Positions 47,601-60,229 of a DNA stretch of 64,000 bases are shown here, piece after piece. Location: contig JAUTXW010000556.1 of the NCBI GenBank assembly GCA_030620095.1, forward strand, positions 787,001 to 851,000, written 5' to 3'. Each line of letters begins with the position of its first letter. The stretch's first letter is position 1. The notes under the pieces were generated by a model. It was not told the origin of the DNA. It searched no databases and worked only from the letters and a program-made list of their open reading frames with translations. Source of the DNA: Kuschelorhynchus macadamiae. Lineage: Eukaryota > Arthropoda > Insecta > Coleoptera > Curculionidae. The translations under genes were made by a program, and so were the position numbers.

Positions 47601-49655
47601 TTGTAAAAATAACCGTAAATTATCTACATAATAATACTACAGAAATTTAGGACCGACAAATCACACTGGAATGGGATCAGTGACCAGGCGGATGAAGTTA
47701 GCTACAGTAATACATTCGAACGAATACATTGGACAAAGTTAAGTGTCTCCTCATTTAATGGGACTAGTCGTGCGTAGTCGAATGACCAGCCTTATATGAA
47801 CGGTACCGACGACATAACGTTCATATTATAAAAGCTGTTGTTTATTAAGTTTTTTTACGGACAGAGGTAAAACAACTAAAAGTATAATTTTTCGAAAAAT
47901 TAATTTTAACAAAAGCTTCTTTTTCGGGTTCCAATTACGTGGAACAGAAAATATAAAAATACAAAATTTTGTCGAGAGTAAACTCACCTTATTTTTTCGT
48001 TTAAATCAAATTAATAATCAGTTAAAAATTTTAAAAAGTTGTAATTGTCATAATTTCGCATTGACGATAGAAAAAGTGCGTGCAATATGTGAGCTTTGTT
48101 TCTTGTACAATTAGTATAGAATATTAAAAAAAACAAATTATAACTAATTAAGTTACTAAATTTAGAAAACAATATTTTAAGGTTTATGAAATATTTACAT
48201 TTTTCTGAATATTTAACTGATATATTGGATTTAATTGGAAATATTTTACCATAAAATGAAAATAAGGCTATTTCATTCCGATAACATTTAATTTTTTTTG
48301 CAGCGTTAGTCGTATTTTTTTTAAAAACTAAAAACTGAAAAAAAATCTGAACTAAGGGATTAACGTAATTTTGTATTTAGAAATTTCGCGCATGGGATAT
48401 TTTAAAAACTTTAAATTACGATTAAGGAACTCGATCAACGTTAATTATGCAAATCGTATGCAATTATAAAAAATTCAGATTCAGGTCTCGTGTTTTTATT
48501 TTAATTATAATTTAAATAAATGCAAATGATCTAATTAAATAAAATCCAATTTATTGCATATTTAACACCGTTTGTGTTCGATGCATTCCAACACCAGTTG
48601 AATACATTGCAAAAAAGATGAAGAGAAATTTCTACTAAGTTGATTTGTACTGGCAGCCAGTTTATAATTAAAGTGTTTATTGTTCGGCAACTTCTTGTTT
48701 ATTGTTCGGCAATTTCTCCTACAGCCATTTATCAATAATAACATTTAAATTTAATAAATAATGATAAAAACTATTCTCTATTTAGCAAACAGTTCTTTTA
48801 AATCTGCCATTATATGCATTCATTTATAAAGGTATTTGTCCATTTGGAAAGTTTAATAATATATATAAATTTATAATTAATTGCAATAATGTTATTTGGA
48901 TGATTCTATTTACTGTTATATAATTTCTTTATTATTGGTCTGTGTCCCTTAGGATTCCCGCTGGAAAATTTAGAGTTCTTAGTTAGACCATCACTTATAA
49001 GAATTGAATATTTTAGGATTATGTAACTATATAAAACTCTATGCTACACGTTCCTTTGCAGAAACATTAGATATATATTTCATTTAGATCTGGTAATTCA
49101 AGTTCAACATCAGTTTAGCTATTTTCAAAACCGCTCCTAAGGGTTTTTTTGACCTTCCTTCGCAGTGACGAACCTAGTTTTTGCGTCTATATTAGTTTCC
49201 TGTAAATCCTCGCTTAGAATAAATTCTACTAAAAACTTTAAAGACGTTATTATCGACAATTTCTCATAATGTATAATGACTATCGGCGAGACATTCTATC
49301 ATTAGCTGGAATGCTAGAGACCTTTTCTTCTACAGTTTCTACTCTAAATAATGAAAGGCCAAGTTATGTAGAAGTTTATAGTTATTATTATGTCAACTGA
49401 AATCGAAAACAACTCCATTTTTGTAGTCGTGTTTTGTATAGGGGAAAGCGGCTCATTAAAGGTACAACACCTAACTAACTCCTTAGGATTTCGAGTACAT
49501 TATCGATTAAAGGATGCCTCATTCTGGGCCATCTAATATATTCTTATAAAATGGGTGATGACTTTTCCTAAGCAACTTCTTAAAAGAAGTCACTTAGCTT
49601 CATATTGTAAAGATGTTTTCTTAATTTACAATGAAAGTTATATAATTAAAAATAA
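47601..49655. other. AT-rich intergenic DNA, no gene seen
   Basis: Contains a direct 22-bp duplication near 48670-48715 (TTTATTGTTCGGCAA twice). Otherwise nothing recognised. Confidence 0.4.
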
Positions 49656-49659
49656 ATAG

Positions 49660-50760
49660 AAAAGTGATAAATGATCAGCTGTTTCAGACAAGACAGCAAA
49701 AGTTGGGAGAAATAGAGGATAAAAATATTAGATATATTATAATGAAATTTTACTACAATATGACAATTGGATGGCATTGATCCAAAATCCAAAAACAATG
49801 ATTTGATAGAGCAGATTGAAAAGAAGAATTATCTTCATCAGAGGTCTGATAATAATATGTAGAGAATATAGATAATTTATTATACATTTATTGAGAACAA
49901 AGAAAGGGGCATATTATGGAAAAAATATAGACCAGGGTAAATATGATTAGTAAGAAACGTGGAAAAATATAAAGGAAATTATGAACACAAGAAATAATAA
50001 AAAGTGCTACATTGAAAATATAATATATAACAATGAATAATCTATAGCCACACAAAGTAGCAAATATATTTAATGACCATTTTATTCAAACCATAGAAGG
50101 AATTCTCTTACTAATTTTGGCAATCTACAAATCTAGAAGACCCAGAAAACGAAGTGAATTTCGTGATTTCCACATGTTAACGGAAAATAATATAATAAAA
50201 ATCCTACACTGAATTAAAAAAAATCTTCAACTGATGATTGATGAGTTGACAACGTTATTTTTGCAAAGGGAAAATCATAATAGTAATGTATGAATATTAT
50301 TATAACAGTAACGAGACTGGCTAACAAATCACTGGCAGACAGTGCTCTGTCTACTAAATAGAAAACCCTTCCTACTACTTCCATCTACAGTGTCACCTTC
50401 CTCCCATCGAGAAAATTATTGAAATTTACGGTCAAGCTCAGTTATTAGAAAACTTTAAAACAAAAAGAAACTACTACATTATATCCAAACCACTTCCATC
50501 CAATTGATAGTGTCCAGATTGAAAGAATTTATCGACAATAACCGGAAAGTAATGACTGTATTCTTGGACTTCAAAAGAGCGTTTGCAATGGTAGGTCGAA
50601 AAAAAAAACAAAAAAATATAATATTTTGGGAAAGTTAATGAATAGTTTAACAACTGCCTTTTAGACATATCAGCCAACAAAAGATAGCGAGTGTTTTGAA
50701 GTCTAAAGACAAATTTGAGACCATTGGTATTTTTGATTCACATAATAATTTACAATAATG
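49660..50760 (+). pseudogene. Heavily decayed non-LTR retrotransposon (RT region)
   Basis: Scattered plus-strand pieces in order: FNDHFIQTIEGI-like near 50070, SEFRDFHMLTENNIIKILH near 50150, LPPIEKIIEIYGQAQLLENF near 50400, and KEFIDNNRKVMTVFLDFKRAFAMVGR near 50520-50595. The last is clear: FLDFKRAFExVDR is RT motif A. Intervening stops and shifts are many. The upstream blocks (TEEEVxxII, LPxIEKIIE) agree in order but are weak alone. The YxDD block was not found. Confidence 0.6.
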
Positions 50761-50859
50761 AGTTTTTCTCTATTTTCTCTTTCTCTAGCCAAAAGTAGCT
50801 GAATAAGTGAAAAGTTTCTTTGAACCTTTGCGATAAGTAATTTTCAAGACAGACCAATA

Positions 50860-50990
50860 GACTAAAGGAAATGGCAGAACATGTTTTTCGGGATTCAGGG
50901 ACCCGAAATCGGAAATTTGCAAAAATCTCGGAGGATGATTTTTCACGATTACAATACTCCCATCTTATACAGGAAGTAAAAAAGATTCCA
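50860..50990 (+). repeat. Composite repeat, terminal module only
   Basis: Carries AGACAGACCAATAGAC, GGATTCAGGGACCCG, AAATCTCGGAGGATGATTTT, CACGATTACAATACTCCC and GGAAGTAAAA. It is an isolated copy of the family end. Confidence 0.65.
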
Positions 50991-51775
50991 ATAAATTTTT
51001 TAAGTCTGTGAAAAATTATCAAACTATTGATAACTGTACCAAACAAAATATTTCTATAAAAAACTTGTCTTAATGTCATTAAGTTACTGGCATTTAGAAT
51101 GCTATTATAGATCACTTGACAACTTTGCCAGGAAGATAAATACAATGGAACTATTGTTGATGCAGTAGTTTTTAAGAAGATTAGTTTCTTGGTAAAGTTA
51201 TCAAATGAATAATATAATTTTTGTTGACAAAGATTTTGTAGCAGATAGTGTTCACAAAGCATATACTCTGTTAAAATTAACAAGATTTCTAAATTACTTA
51301 TTTTGTAAATGCTTACTAGGTACTCCAAAAAGTTAGGCGACATATCATTCATTTAATAACTTTACCAAAGAAGTATACCTAGCTATATAAAACTCTATAA
51401 AACGATTGCCTTGTCCTCAACAATGGTTTTCATAATTACTTTCCATCAAAATTATCAAGTACCTTGACCATGGTCGAAATCATCTAAAACTGTGTCGAGG
51501 GCAAATGTGACAAAGCATGCTTGTGGGGATGTTATCTCACTTCCTCGTAAACGTTAAAAGGGTTTATTTACATAACAAAAATTTAGGCTGAAATTTTAGA
51601 TAGTTGGGTTTGTTTTTTTGGTTAAAAATGCATTTGTGCTGGTAAAATAGTCATTAATGTTTTCGAGTGTGCTGGGAAATTTTGCAAAGCTGGTGGTTTT
51701 AGTCCGTTTTATTTGAGAAGTTAACACATATATTTTAAAGGGACTGATGTGTTTTATATCGATTCTTTACGGACG
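50991..51775. other. Intergenic, nothing recognised
   Basis: The 200-codon minus frame 50750-51352 spans this stretch and the repeat end. Its composition and lack of motifs argue against a gene. Confidence 0.4.
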
Positions 51776-51779
51776 AGTA

Positions 51780-52610
51780 ATAATTATCCAGAAATTAGTT
51801 TTTAGATATGTAATTATATTTTAAAGTCATTAACCAAAACATTTTTTAAAACCTCATTTGGTTGAAGAGATATTATAAAAAAAGTAAAAACATATCTCGC
51901 CCCCTTAAGGGCGCAATGCCGGATCAATCAATTTCGGGAATTGATTTTTAAATTACTATTTTAAAAAACCACTATTGAAAGAATGGGCTTAAACTTTTAT
52001 TCAATTAGAGATATTGTAAAGAAAGTAAACACTCATTCCAACGCTTTAAGGGGTAGAATTTCAAAATATTTAGGAGTAGGTTTGTAGATAAATATTTTTG
52101 AAACATACTGACTTAACAATTGTTTTAAAAGCTAATTTAAGTAAAGAGAAAACTAAGAACACATTTCACAATCTTAACGGTAAAATATTGAAAACTTCAG
52201 AAATCGATTAGTAGATAGCTATTTTTAAAAGCCATTGACGAAAGAATAGTTTTAAAAACTCATTTGGTTGAAAAAATATTGTGAAAAAAGAAAAACACGC
52301 TTCACCTCCTTAAGAGCGGAATTTAAAAAAAACAGAAATTTATGTGTAGAGTATTATTTTTAAAAGCCATTGATGAACAAATTGTTCTTAAAACTCATTG
52401 AAGAGATATTGTAAAAATGGAAAAACACGATACACCATTTTTAACACTCTTAAGGGTGGAATTTCAAAACGTCCAGAAATTAGTTTTTATTAAATAATTC
52501 TCAAAAGCCACTGACGAGTGAACTATTTTAAAAATTTGGTTAAAAGGATATTGTTAAAAAAAAGGAAAATTACATTTTACCCCCCTAGAGGGGCATTTCC
52601 AAAAATGCTT
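51780..52610 (+). repeat. Satellite-like tandem array, about six ~135-bp monomers
   Basis: Monomers recur at about 51831, 51970, 52108, 52234, 52368 and 52508. The common order is AAAAGCCATTGACGA, TTTTAAAACTCATTTGG, TTGAAGAGATATTGT, a (C)n-TTAA-(G)n palindrome such as CCCCCTTAAGGG, GGAATTTCAAAA and CAGAAATTAGTTT. Monomers are well diverged, so the array is old. Confidence 0.85.
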
Positions 52611-54025
52611 TCTTGTCCCACACCTACATCACAAAAACACATTAAAAAAAGGTCTATGTCAAATTTGAACTTTTTATTTTTATCGGCTTCAAAGGTGTGC
52701 TGTGTAGTTTGTCAGAGAGTGAATTTCGCTTTTGTACATATGTACAGATTAATAAGGTTTTACAAAAAATACTTTTTATGTTTTGGAATAATTTAATAAC
52801 TATAGAATTTTCAACAAATAACTGAAATTATCACGCAAAATCCTTGTGTTTTGTACTAAAGTACAACAATGAAAATTTTAAATTTACTTTACATTATATT
52901 TTATTTCTATATTCTCATAGATTTATTCCTTACTTTTGGCTAGAAAACAAAAATGTTATTTAATTAAAAAAAAACTATGGTATATTTGTTCCTACACACC
53001 TGAAAATACCATATTATCAACGCGATATGTATTATACGGTTTTGGGTATTAAATAATACACAAAAGGTATTTAATTAGAAAAATAAAATCTTACAACTTT
53101 TTATTCCCATTTAACCCAATAAAAGAAAAAGAGACGACAGCCCCACAAGACGACTGGTTACCTAAAAATGTATTTGCCTCATTTTTGTTACGTAGTATAG
53201 AGTTCATAGCTCCTTTCCGTGGCAAAAATGTGCATTCGGCGCAGACAGGCTATAAAGAATTTAAATAATCAAAATAGTCTCAATATTACGTAGATTTATA
53301 GTAAGAATATGGTTAGTTTGTCATCGTATTTTGTCTTAATAAATCGTTACAACAAAACTGTTATTTAATTTTAAAACACTATGGAATAAAAACACACCGG
53401 TATAAATAAAAACTGTAATCTGCTCTGTGTTAATCTAAGCAGAGAAATATTTTCTGGAGAACGCTCTGTCACTTATATTTTTACCGCAAACTCCCAATCC
53501 AATAGTTAATAACAAAGCCATTCTTTCTTATTGTTCATATTATTCGCTCATAGACAAAAACAAAGTGACTTTCGTAATCTACATTTTGTGTTTTGCTACC
53601 TTAACGACGTCAATTCCTTGTAACCAGTCGTTCTTCAGTGAGCACTAACGGTACTGCCGGAGATTATGATTGAGTGTTTTTAAAGAATTTGAACTAGATC
53701 CTGAATGAGACTATAAGATTGGAAAAAAGTGCAGCATGAATCGAGATTCTTTGATCGGAAATTGTTATCTTGTGCAAGCATCTCTGCCTTTCATATTATC
53801 CTAGCTAACTTTTACGATAAATAAAATAAGTAAATTATTTTTTTTATCTTTAGTATCTGAGTGACATGTATAAAAAAGGAATCATTATCCATTGCCGAAA
53901 TGTCCTGATAGCATTACTCTGTGTCTCGTCACTTACGGCACCAAAATATTCACGGGAAAATCGGGAAAACCATCCAAAAAGATAATCATGGTTTTTGGGA
54001 TTAGACCGTGTCAAATTAGAATCAC
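52611..54025. other. Intergenic, nothing recognised
   Basis: AT-rich. The short frames at 52518 and 53892 overlap repeat ends. Confidence 0.4.
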
Positions 54026-54030
54026 TAACA

Positions 54031-54065
54031 GACGTTTCGCCTTCGATTGCATGAGACTTCTTCAG
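54031..54065 (-). ncRNA. Hammerhead-ribozyme-like core, best preserved copy
   Basis: On the minus strand CTGAAGA (matching CUGANGA) is followed by A, the helix strands GTCT and AGGC (one G-U pair), an ~10-nt loop, and then GAAACGTC. The last bases allow a two-pair stem III (A-U, C-G) with no loop, which would require pairing between two copies. One extra base precedes stem II. Confidence 0.5.
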
Positions 54066-55130
54066 GGATCTCCACGAGATGTGAATGAGGTCGGAAAGAT
54101 GTAATAAATGTAATAAGACCGTAACCCATGTCTCTATTGAAGTTTTCTGTATATTTAAAAATTCCTATATATATTCTCTAATTTTTCGTTTATAAAATCC
54201 TGGGACCGATGCTAGAACCTTGGTTTCTTTTACTTTTATAATATGCCCAGTGGTATGCTGGTATTCAGCTACAGCAAATTGAACAATTTGTTTCTTATTA
54301 ATAGATCGGTTATATTCCTTAAGTCTAGTTGATATTGAGCGTCCTATTTCTCCCACCTACACTTCTCCATAGGAGCAAGGAATTTTATATACTCCTTCTG
54401 TTTAAAAAGGTACAACATCCTTCGGAGATCGCAAGCACTGTCGAAGCTTCTTAAGTGCATTGAAGATGTATTATTGAATCATCCTATTTTATTTGTAGTC
54501 CATTTATGTAGAGAAGAACAATACTACCTAATGATGGCTCCGTATCATCCTAGTTTCGCGAAGTTAGACTACTATATATTTTAATTGAAAGCCTAATATT
54601 TTCAGTACAATAGCCATTCTCCCCTCTCACCTTCGGTCAGTTTCGATGTTTCCGATGTTAGAGAATCTTGATCAAAAATCGAAATGACTAAATACTAATT
54701 TGTTAATAACCGATTTCTTTCGTACTGGATAGTGGTGGGAACTTGCATTTAAATATCTTTTTTTATGCATCGATTTTATATCCACAGAATGTCCTAATGT
54801 ACCATTTTCCTTCCTTTCAACAAATATATCTAGAAAAGGAATTGTTCCATTAGATTCAATTTATTTGGTGGTGGTTCAGAAATTAGAGGAGATTATCCTG
54901 TTCATGAGACCAATCAACAAAAGTATCATCTGCATATCTGAACCAGTATTTTGATTTTAGTGGAGCAGATCTTAGAGGAATATCAAGTCATAATCAAAGT
55001 CCTCCATAAAAATATTCGCTACCATAGGTGACAGAGGAGATCTCATAGTAACCTCGGAAGTTTGTTCATAAAAAGTTTGTCGAAAAATAAAATAAGTAGA
55101 TGTACGACAAGCTTCGTCTATTAATAGTTA
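54031..55130 (-). mobile_element. Penelope-like retroelement: RT, GIY-YIG and hammerhead-like 3' end
   Basis: Minus-strand pieces in order: TYFIFRQTFYEQ, MRSPLSPMVANIFMEDFDYD, KYWFRYADDTFVDWSHEQD (RT active site RYxDDTF), IPFLDIFVERKENGTL and KRYLNASSHHYPVRKKSVIN. Then, from 54356, VGEIGRSISTRLKEYNRSI, QFAVAEYQHTTGHIIKVKE and FYKRKIREYI (GIY-YIG). Next, AIEGETSVSDSN reads through a hammerhead-like core. This is the Penelope order. Several frameshifts and stops exist, and the 5' part of the RT is missing. Confidence 0.82.
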
Positions 55131-55289
55131 TTATTAAGGTTATTATGGTGCAATATGTCTGATATAATTTATTGTGATTCAACATCGAAACTACCCGAAA
55201 TATCTTAAGAGTCCAACCGGGTTGCTTTAAGTGTTTTCATGAAATGTGCAGAGTTTGTTTATAAAAGAATCTGATAGGTTTGAAAGATA

Positions 55290-56095
55290 TTCACCTAGTT
55301 TATATTTTTAAAAAATTTACCATTTCAAAGGAATATAGATAACTCTTAAGTTTTGTGCAAAATTTCATATAAATTGGATAATTAGTTTGTTCAATAAGGT
55401 TTTTTTTAACGTTTCACTAGGCCGCCATCTTATTCCGGCATATTGAATTTTGACCATATTACCCGGTCATCCCCATATGACCCCTATTTTTTTATAAACA
55501 TCTGAAGAAAATTTGATAAGTAGTTTTAAAGCTATGCCGTGAATTGACAGACAGACAGACAAACAGACTGAACGACGGAATTGATAAATAAAATATTTTT
55601 TGGCATCTAGGAACCTAGATGAGATGGAGATTTTTCACCATTACAGAAAATCTAATTTAGCCGCCATTTTGTTCCGCCATCTTGAATTAGGTCCCCAGTT
55701 TTACAAGTTCATCTGTATACCACAATTATTTATGCCACCCAATTTGAAGTCAGTCTATTAAGTAGTTTAAGTTAGTTTATTTACTAAGACGACATTTTGT
55801 TCCGCCATCTTGGATTCGTACCAAAATTTTACCACTTGATTCCTACATAATACTTGATTTTTAGGCCATCATTTTGTTGTGCCATATTGGATATTTACCA
55901 AGATGTTACCAGGTCATCCCCATATGAATGTTTGACCAAAATTTGAAGTCAATTGGGTAAATAGTCTTTTAGCTATACCGTGAACAGACAGATGGGATTG
56001 AAAATAGGGACACTGAAACGAAAAGATGTGAAAAAATCTCGAAGGGTGATTTATTCAAGATTACAATACTTCCCTTTTACAATCGAAGTAAAAAT
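55290..56095 (+). repeat. Second composite tandem array with terminal modules
   Basis: Same family as 41.8-43.1 kb. Units begin at about 55420, 55661, 55788 and 55862 with GCCGCCATTTTGTTCCGCCA variants. Terminal modules follow at 55520-55645 and 55970-56095, with ACAGACAGACAGAC, GGCATCTAGGAACC, AAATCTCGAAGGGTGATTT and TACAATACTTCCC..GAAGTAAAA. Confidence 0.85.
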
Positions 56096-56249
56096 TACGA
56101 GTGTGCACAGTATTTTGCTTGCATAATTTGATTGCCAATTTAGCGAACTAAATTTGGATAAAAAATGTCGTCTTTTGACACTTGCTGAACAAATATTTTG
56201 TCGCTTACAAAAATTAGGTGACTATAAAAAAGTTCTGAGAAGTAGGACA

Positions 56250-56700
56250 ATATGTAATATGTGTTATTGCGTTGGCTGCATGGCTACTTATTGAAACAAA
56301 GTCAACCAGCCGACAACACTCGGCTGAGGCAGCGATATTTTAAATATTCTGAAGTTTATAGGGCCATTAGTCATACGAGACCAGACAGCAATTTGTCCAG
56401 TACCAATAGTACGGATGTCACCGAGTTATTATCGCGCCGTTAACAAGTGAACTTATATATTTATATAAATATATCGTTCCGCGTATAGATCGTACGTTAT
56501 GTAAAACATCTGTGACATGTTTGTCATCCGCGCAAGGCTAGATCATTTGTAATTTAAAAGATAACCGATCGCGTTTCGCTCAATTTTTTTTTCTGTTGCT
56601 AATGAAGATCTGTCAGATAGCGCCGCGGCTTTTGCGAAATGGTGACCGCCTTAGTAGTAGGCAAATAATACTAAGTAGGTACTGGCAGTACTCGCTTAAC
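56250..56700. other. CG-richer islet, candidate regulatory DNA
   Basis: Contains CCGACAACACTCGGCTGAGG, TCGCGCCGTTAAC, TCGTTCCGCGTATAGATCG, CATCCGCGC, CGATCGCGTTTCGC and GCGCCGCGGC. The 60-codon frame at 56261 has no domain. Confidence 0.3.
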
Positions 56701-58250
56701 TGGGCAGCAAATCTGCATTTGTATACGCCGGACAAATAATATTATTCAAGTAGTAGGCATTATTAATTTGATGCTGGATCTAAATTATGCTGTTATGTTT
56801 ATTCTTAATGTTAATGTTTGGCCTGTAAAAATGTAAAGTTTTTTTGCCAGTGAGCAGGCTTAAAGTCTTTGTAGGCTTAGAGTCTAAATACTAAGTACAG
56901 TAATTGTAGGTCTGATTTATGATGAACCTACAAGAGATCTTAAAAAAATAAATACAAAAATGTAAATTTATTTATACTTTATAGTAAAAAAATGTTAACA
57001 CAAAAAATAATATCCACATTTTAGCCAGTACGCGACATGTAAACAAAGTAATAAAAGAATAATACATTTTTGACAAACAAAAATCTTTTTTGGCTCAAAC
57101 TGGCAACTCAGTAAAAATATATAACTTTAAATTGATTAATTCAGTTACGAAAAAGCCAAAAAAGATTCTTGTTTATCAATTTAAACGCAACAAATAATCT
57201 GAATTATAATAATAAATTTCTGCACAAACTGGCTCTTATTAAAGAAATGAAATTCACAGCCTCTTGAGTTATGGATACAGTTTATTTCAGGATACAGTTT
57301 ATTTCAGAGTTCCACAAGAAATTATTAATTGTAGTAAAATCCGATTTCTTTGATTTTTTGTATATCTTAACAATATGTAACCAAGATAAACCTCGCAGCT
57401 CTATTGATGGATAAGCGACGTGATCTCATTGATTAATAGTTAAAAACCTCTTTCCAAATTTAAATTTTCTTTCACCATTCATTAAACCTTTAACGATTAT
57501 TTCCTGGTCTTTCCACCCCTGGGTGGTGAAGTATATGTAACACCGTTTCATCTTTCCGTTTACATCCCTTACATAAGAGTGCCACTTAGCTTCACATTAT
57601 GAATGTGAAAAATAACTAAAATTCGGTGTAAATAACATGTTGTCGCTCAGCTACTGATACAGAATGTAGCGGCGAGTTTTTGCTAGAGATATACTAGATA
57701 GGAGCGAGCATTGTATTTTATCTCGGAGTGTACTTTATTTTAAACCAGTTAACAATTAACTTTTTCTTTTTTCACAATTTAATTTGCGCTACAAGGATAT
57801 TCTTATCTACTAGTCCTTAAGATATTTCAATTAAAGCTAAGTATATGACGACCTGACGTGGGACTTTTAATACTAACTTAAGATTAACTAAAAACTTAAC
57901 TTATGCTCAACTAACGGTAAAGTATTATTGCTTGAAATATCGGAATTATATGTCTTTGTTCTTCTGGTAAAGCCTGTTGTCGGGGGGGGGGGGGGCATTG
58001 CAGTTTGGACCGTTTTTATATACAACTTTGTAGTTTTCTTTTATAATCAAGAGGCGCCCGACAAAAGCTAGGAACATGCATCCTCGGGAAACGCACAACA
58101 ACCCTTACTCATTTCGGAAGAAGTGAAAGCCTACCGCAGGTTAAGGACTGATTCCATTGTCTAAGTGACAGTTATTTCTGAAGACGTACTGGGTCATGGT
58201 TGTGTTTCAAATAAGCGGTCTGAAGTTGTGCTAGGCCGTGCAAAAGTTTG
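56701..58250. other. Intergenic, nothing coding recognised
   Basis: Holds a short direct duplication, GGATACAGTTTATTTCA twice around 57272-57307, and the G run below. Confidence 0.4.
57982..57995 (+). repeat. Run of 14 guanines
   Basis: Homopolymer G14 in an AT-rich region. It could be a real G-quadruplex-prone tract or a sequencing-length error. Confidence 0.9.
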
Positions 58251-58254
58251 GTAG

Positions 58255-58830
58255 ACTGTTGGGGTAGTTATGAATCTAGAATTTTATTTTCCATTTCATT
58301 TTTCTTCTCTACAGATTTGTCCAAATACCCATCGGCTACTTTAGTGGGGAGCCAGCCACCAGGGCATTTTAAGTAATTATATCCACTCCAAGTATAATAG
58401 CAAATGAATGCTCACTATACCGCTCGGGAGTTGGTAACTTTATGAATGTTGCCACATCTGACCGCATCTTTCCAAGTTTATTAATTAATTATAAAAAGGT
58501 TGGACACTGCATTTTCTGTTTCCGTAGTTGACGAAAAATGTTTAGTGTGCAGCTGTGCATATTTCCTTATCAAATTTCAGTTTTTGTCGCCATTGACGAC
58601 AAAATGTCTGCTGTTTTGTTGTCTGGAATTTTAAAAAGAAACTTATAATTCTGTTTTACCATGTTCTCTAATGTTAAGTTAGTCAATTTTTCCTGCCTGC
58701 ACCCCCAATGATACAAAGTAAACATCATCGGAAGCTTCTTTGTTGATCTCATCTCCAGTCAAAATTTAGTTTTTTTGAGCCTAAAACCTAAATTTTTCTT
58801 TTGTAGAAAACAATTATTACTTTGTATTAT
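58255..58830 (-). pseudogene. Crypton-like tyrosine recombinase relic
   Basis: On the minus strand: ILTGDEINKEASDD, GCRQEKLTNLTLENM, FLFKIPDNKT, then FFVNYGNRKCSVQ, INLERCGQMWQHS and its shifted equivalent INKLGKMPSDVATFLKLPTP, SEHSFA, and LKCPGGWLPTKVADGYLDKS with KKNEMENKIL. These follow the insect phage-integrase-like family: GxCRxxELVNLT, IPxTKT, FFLxYxxGKCxxQxVGxNKFG, LPxPxxYTGHSFRR, and LKRHGGWKSxxVAEGYIxxS. The first catalytic Arg (CRxxEL) is retained. The HSFRR segment is broken. Several frameshifts make it inactive. Confidence 0.75.
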
Positions 58831-60225
58831 GTTCTTATGTCAATGATTCTCTTAATTTAAAGTATCCTTTTCAACATGGAAAATCTCCACTACAACGTTG
58901 ATGATGAGCATGTTTTTGACGAGTTCGAACAAATATACAATACAATTACATCTTCCTTTTCATATTTCGAGATTTTCTTTTGGAAGCACTACTCACAAAT
59001 TATTTTTTTGTACAGTCTCTCTACAATATCCCGTTTATTAAATGAATTAATTTAATTTAATATTCGGTACTCCCACTAAAATTAAAATTATAAATTCTAC
59101 TAACTGACTCATTTACTAACAATCAAATCAACAAATAGGCTATACTTTTAAGTTTATAGTAAGATAAATCAAATTTAAAGTAAAAACTAAAATGTTACAA
59201 TAAGGCAAATAGTACTCTGGAGCTACATGCGTATGTTCTAGAAAGGATCATCTATCTGTCCCTCTCTATTGAAATTAATCATAAATGTCATTAGCGGTAA
59301 GATATAGGTAAACACTTAAAAATAGGACGCATGATAGATACAACAAGTATTATGATGATTTCAGAGATCTTTTAAAATCTCTTTCGATTACCTGTTTATT
59401 TAATTAGGACTTTTTGTTGCAAACAAAAGTCAAAGATGTATAAGTTAAAATTTTAATTAGGTAACATCACATAAATACATAAAAATACATTCCCAAAAAT
59501 TGTATTTCCTTATATATGGCACTTTTTTCACATGAAATCAAATTCAGTTTATTTTATTGGTTATGATAGGGTCCAATGTTAATCTCTTCTTTGATCTACC
59601 CATAAAACCAACCTACTCTAAGTTTCAGTACACTTTTTAATGTAGTTGTGCTTATTCCAGTACCGTAAGCTACACATTAATGAAGTTGCAATAATACTTT
59701 AAAGAGCCACCATTAATTTTTTTAAAGTGAAATATAAAAAATGTTTAAAATAAATCATATTTATTATTATCTAAGTGATGTTCTTAGTGAAAAAAAAATG
59801 TTTCGCAGTTTTTTCTAGAACCTAATATGTTTTGAAGATCTGTCTGTCTCTGTCAGTGGAATATCTCGAAAACAATATATCCAGTATAGCGATCGAATAA
59901 AATATTACCTTCTTTTTATTAAGGAATCGATAGAGGAGCTACGCTCCCGTCATCACCTGCAATACCAGTGGCCCACTGATGCCAGAGAAACCCAAGGGAG
60001 ATTATAACAGTATGAATGACCTTTTTTTTATCAGCAGTTTCTTTTGGATTACATATATTTACAGGTGAATTATGGATTTTTTTTTTGTAGTCATTAGTTA
60101 TTTTTCGGTCCTAAGGGGACCCTTTGTAGTTACGTCACTGCAAGAAACTGAAACATGACTCAATTTCTTTAAAATTATCTTATGTAGACTAATTATATTG
60201 GGCGGTTCCATGTTACGTACGTAAT
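58831..60225. other. AT-rich intergenic DNA, no gene seen
   Basis: No domain, RNA gene or clear repeat recognised. Confidence 0.4.
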
Positions 60226-60229
60226 GTTC

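Noticed and set aside
50750..51352. 200-codon minus-strand open frame
   Set aside because: It overlaps a composite repeat end, has low-complexity hydrophobic composition, shows no domain I know, and has no exon partners.
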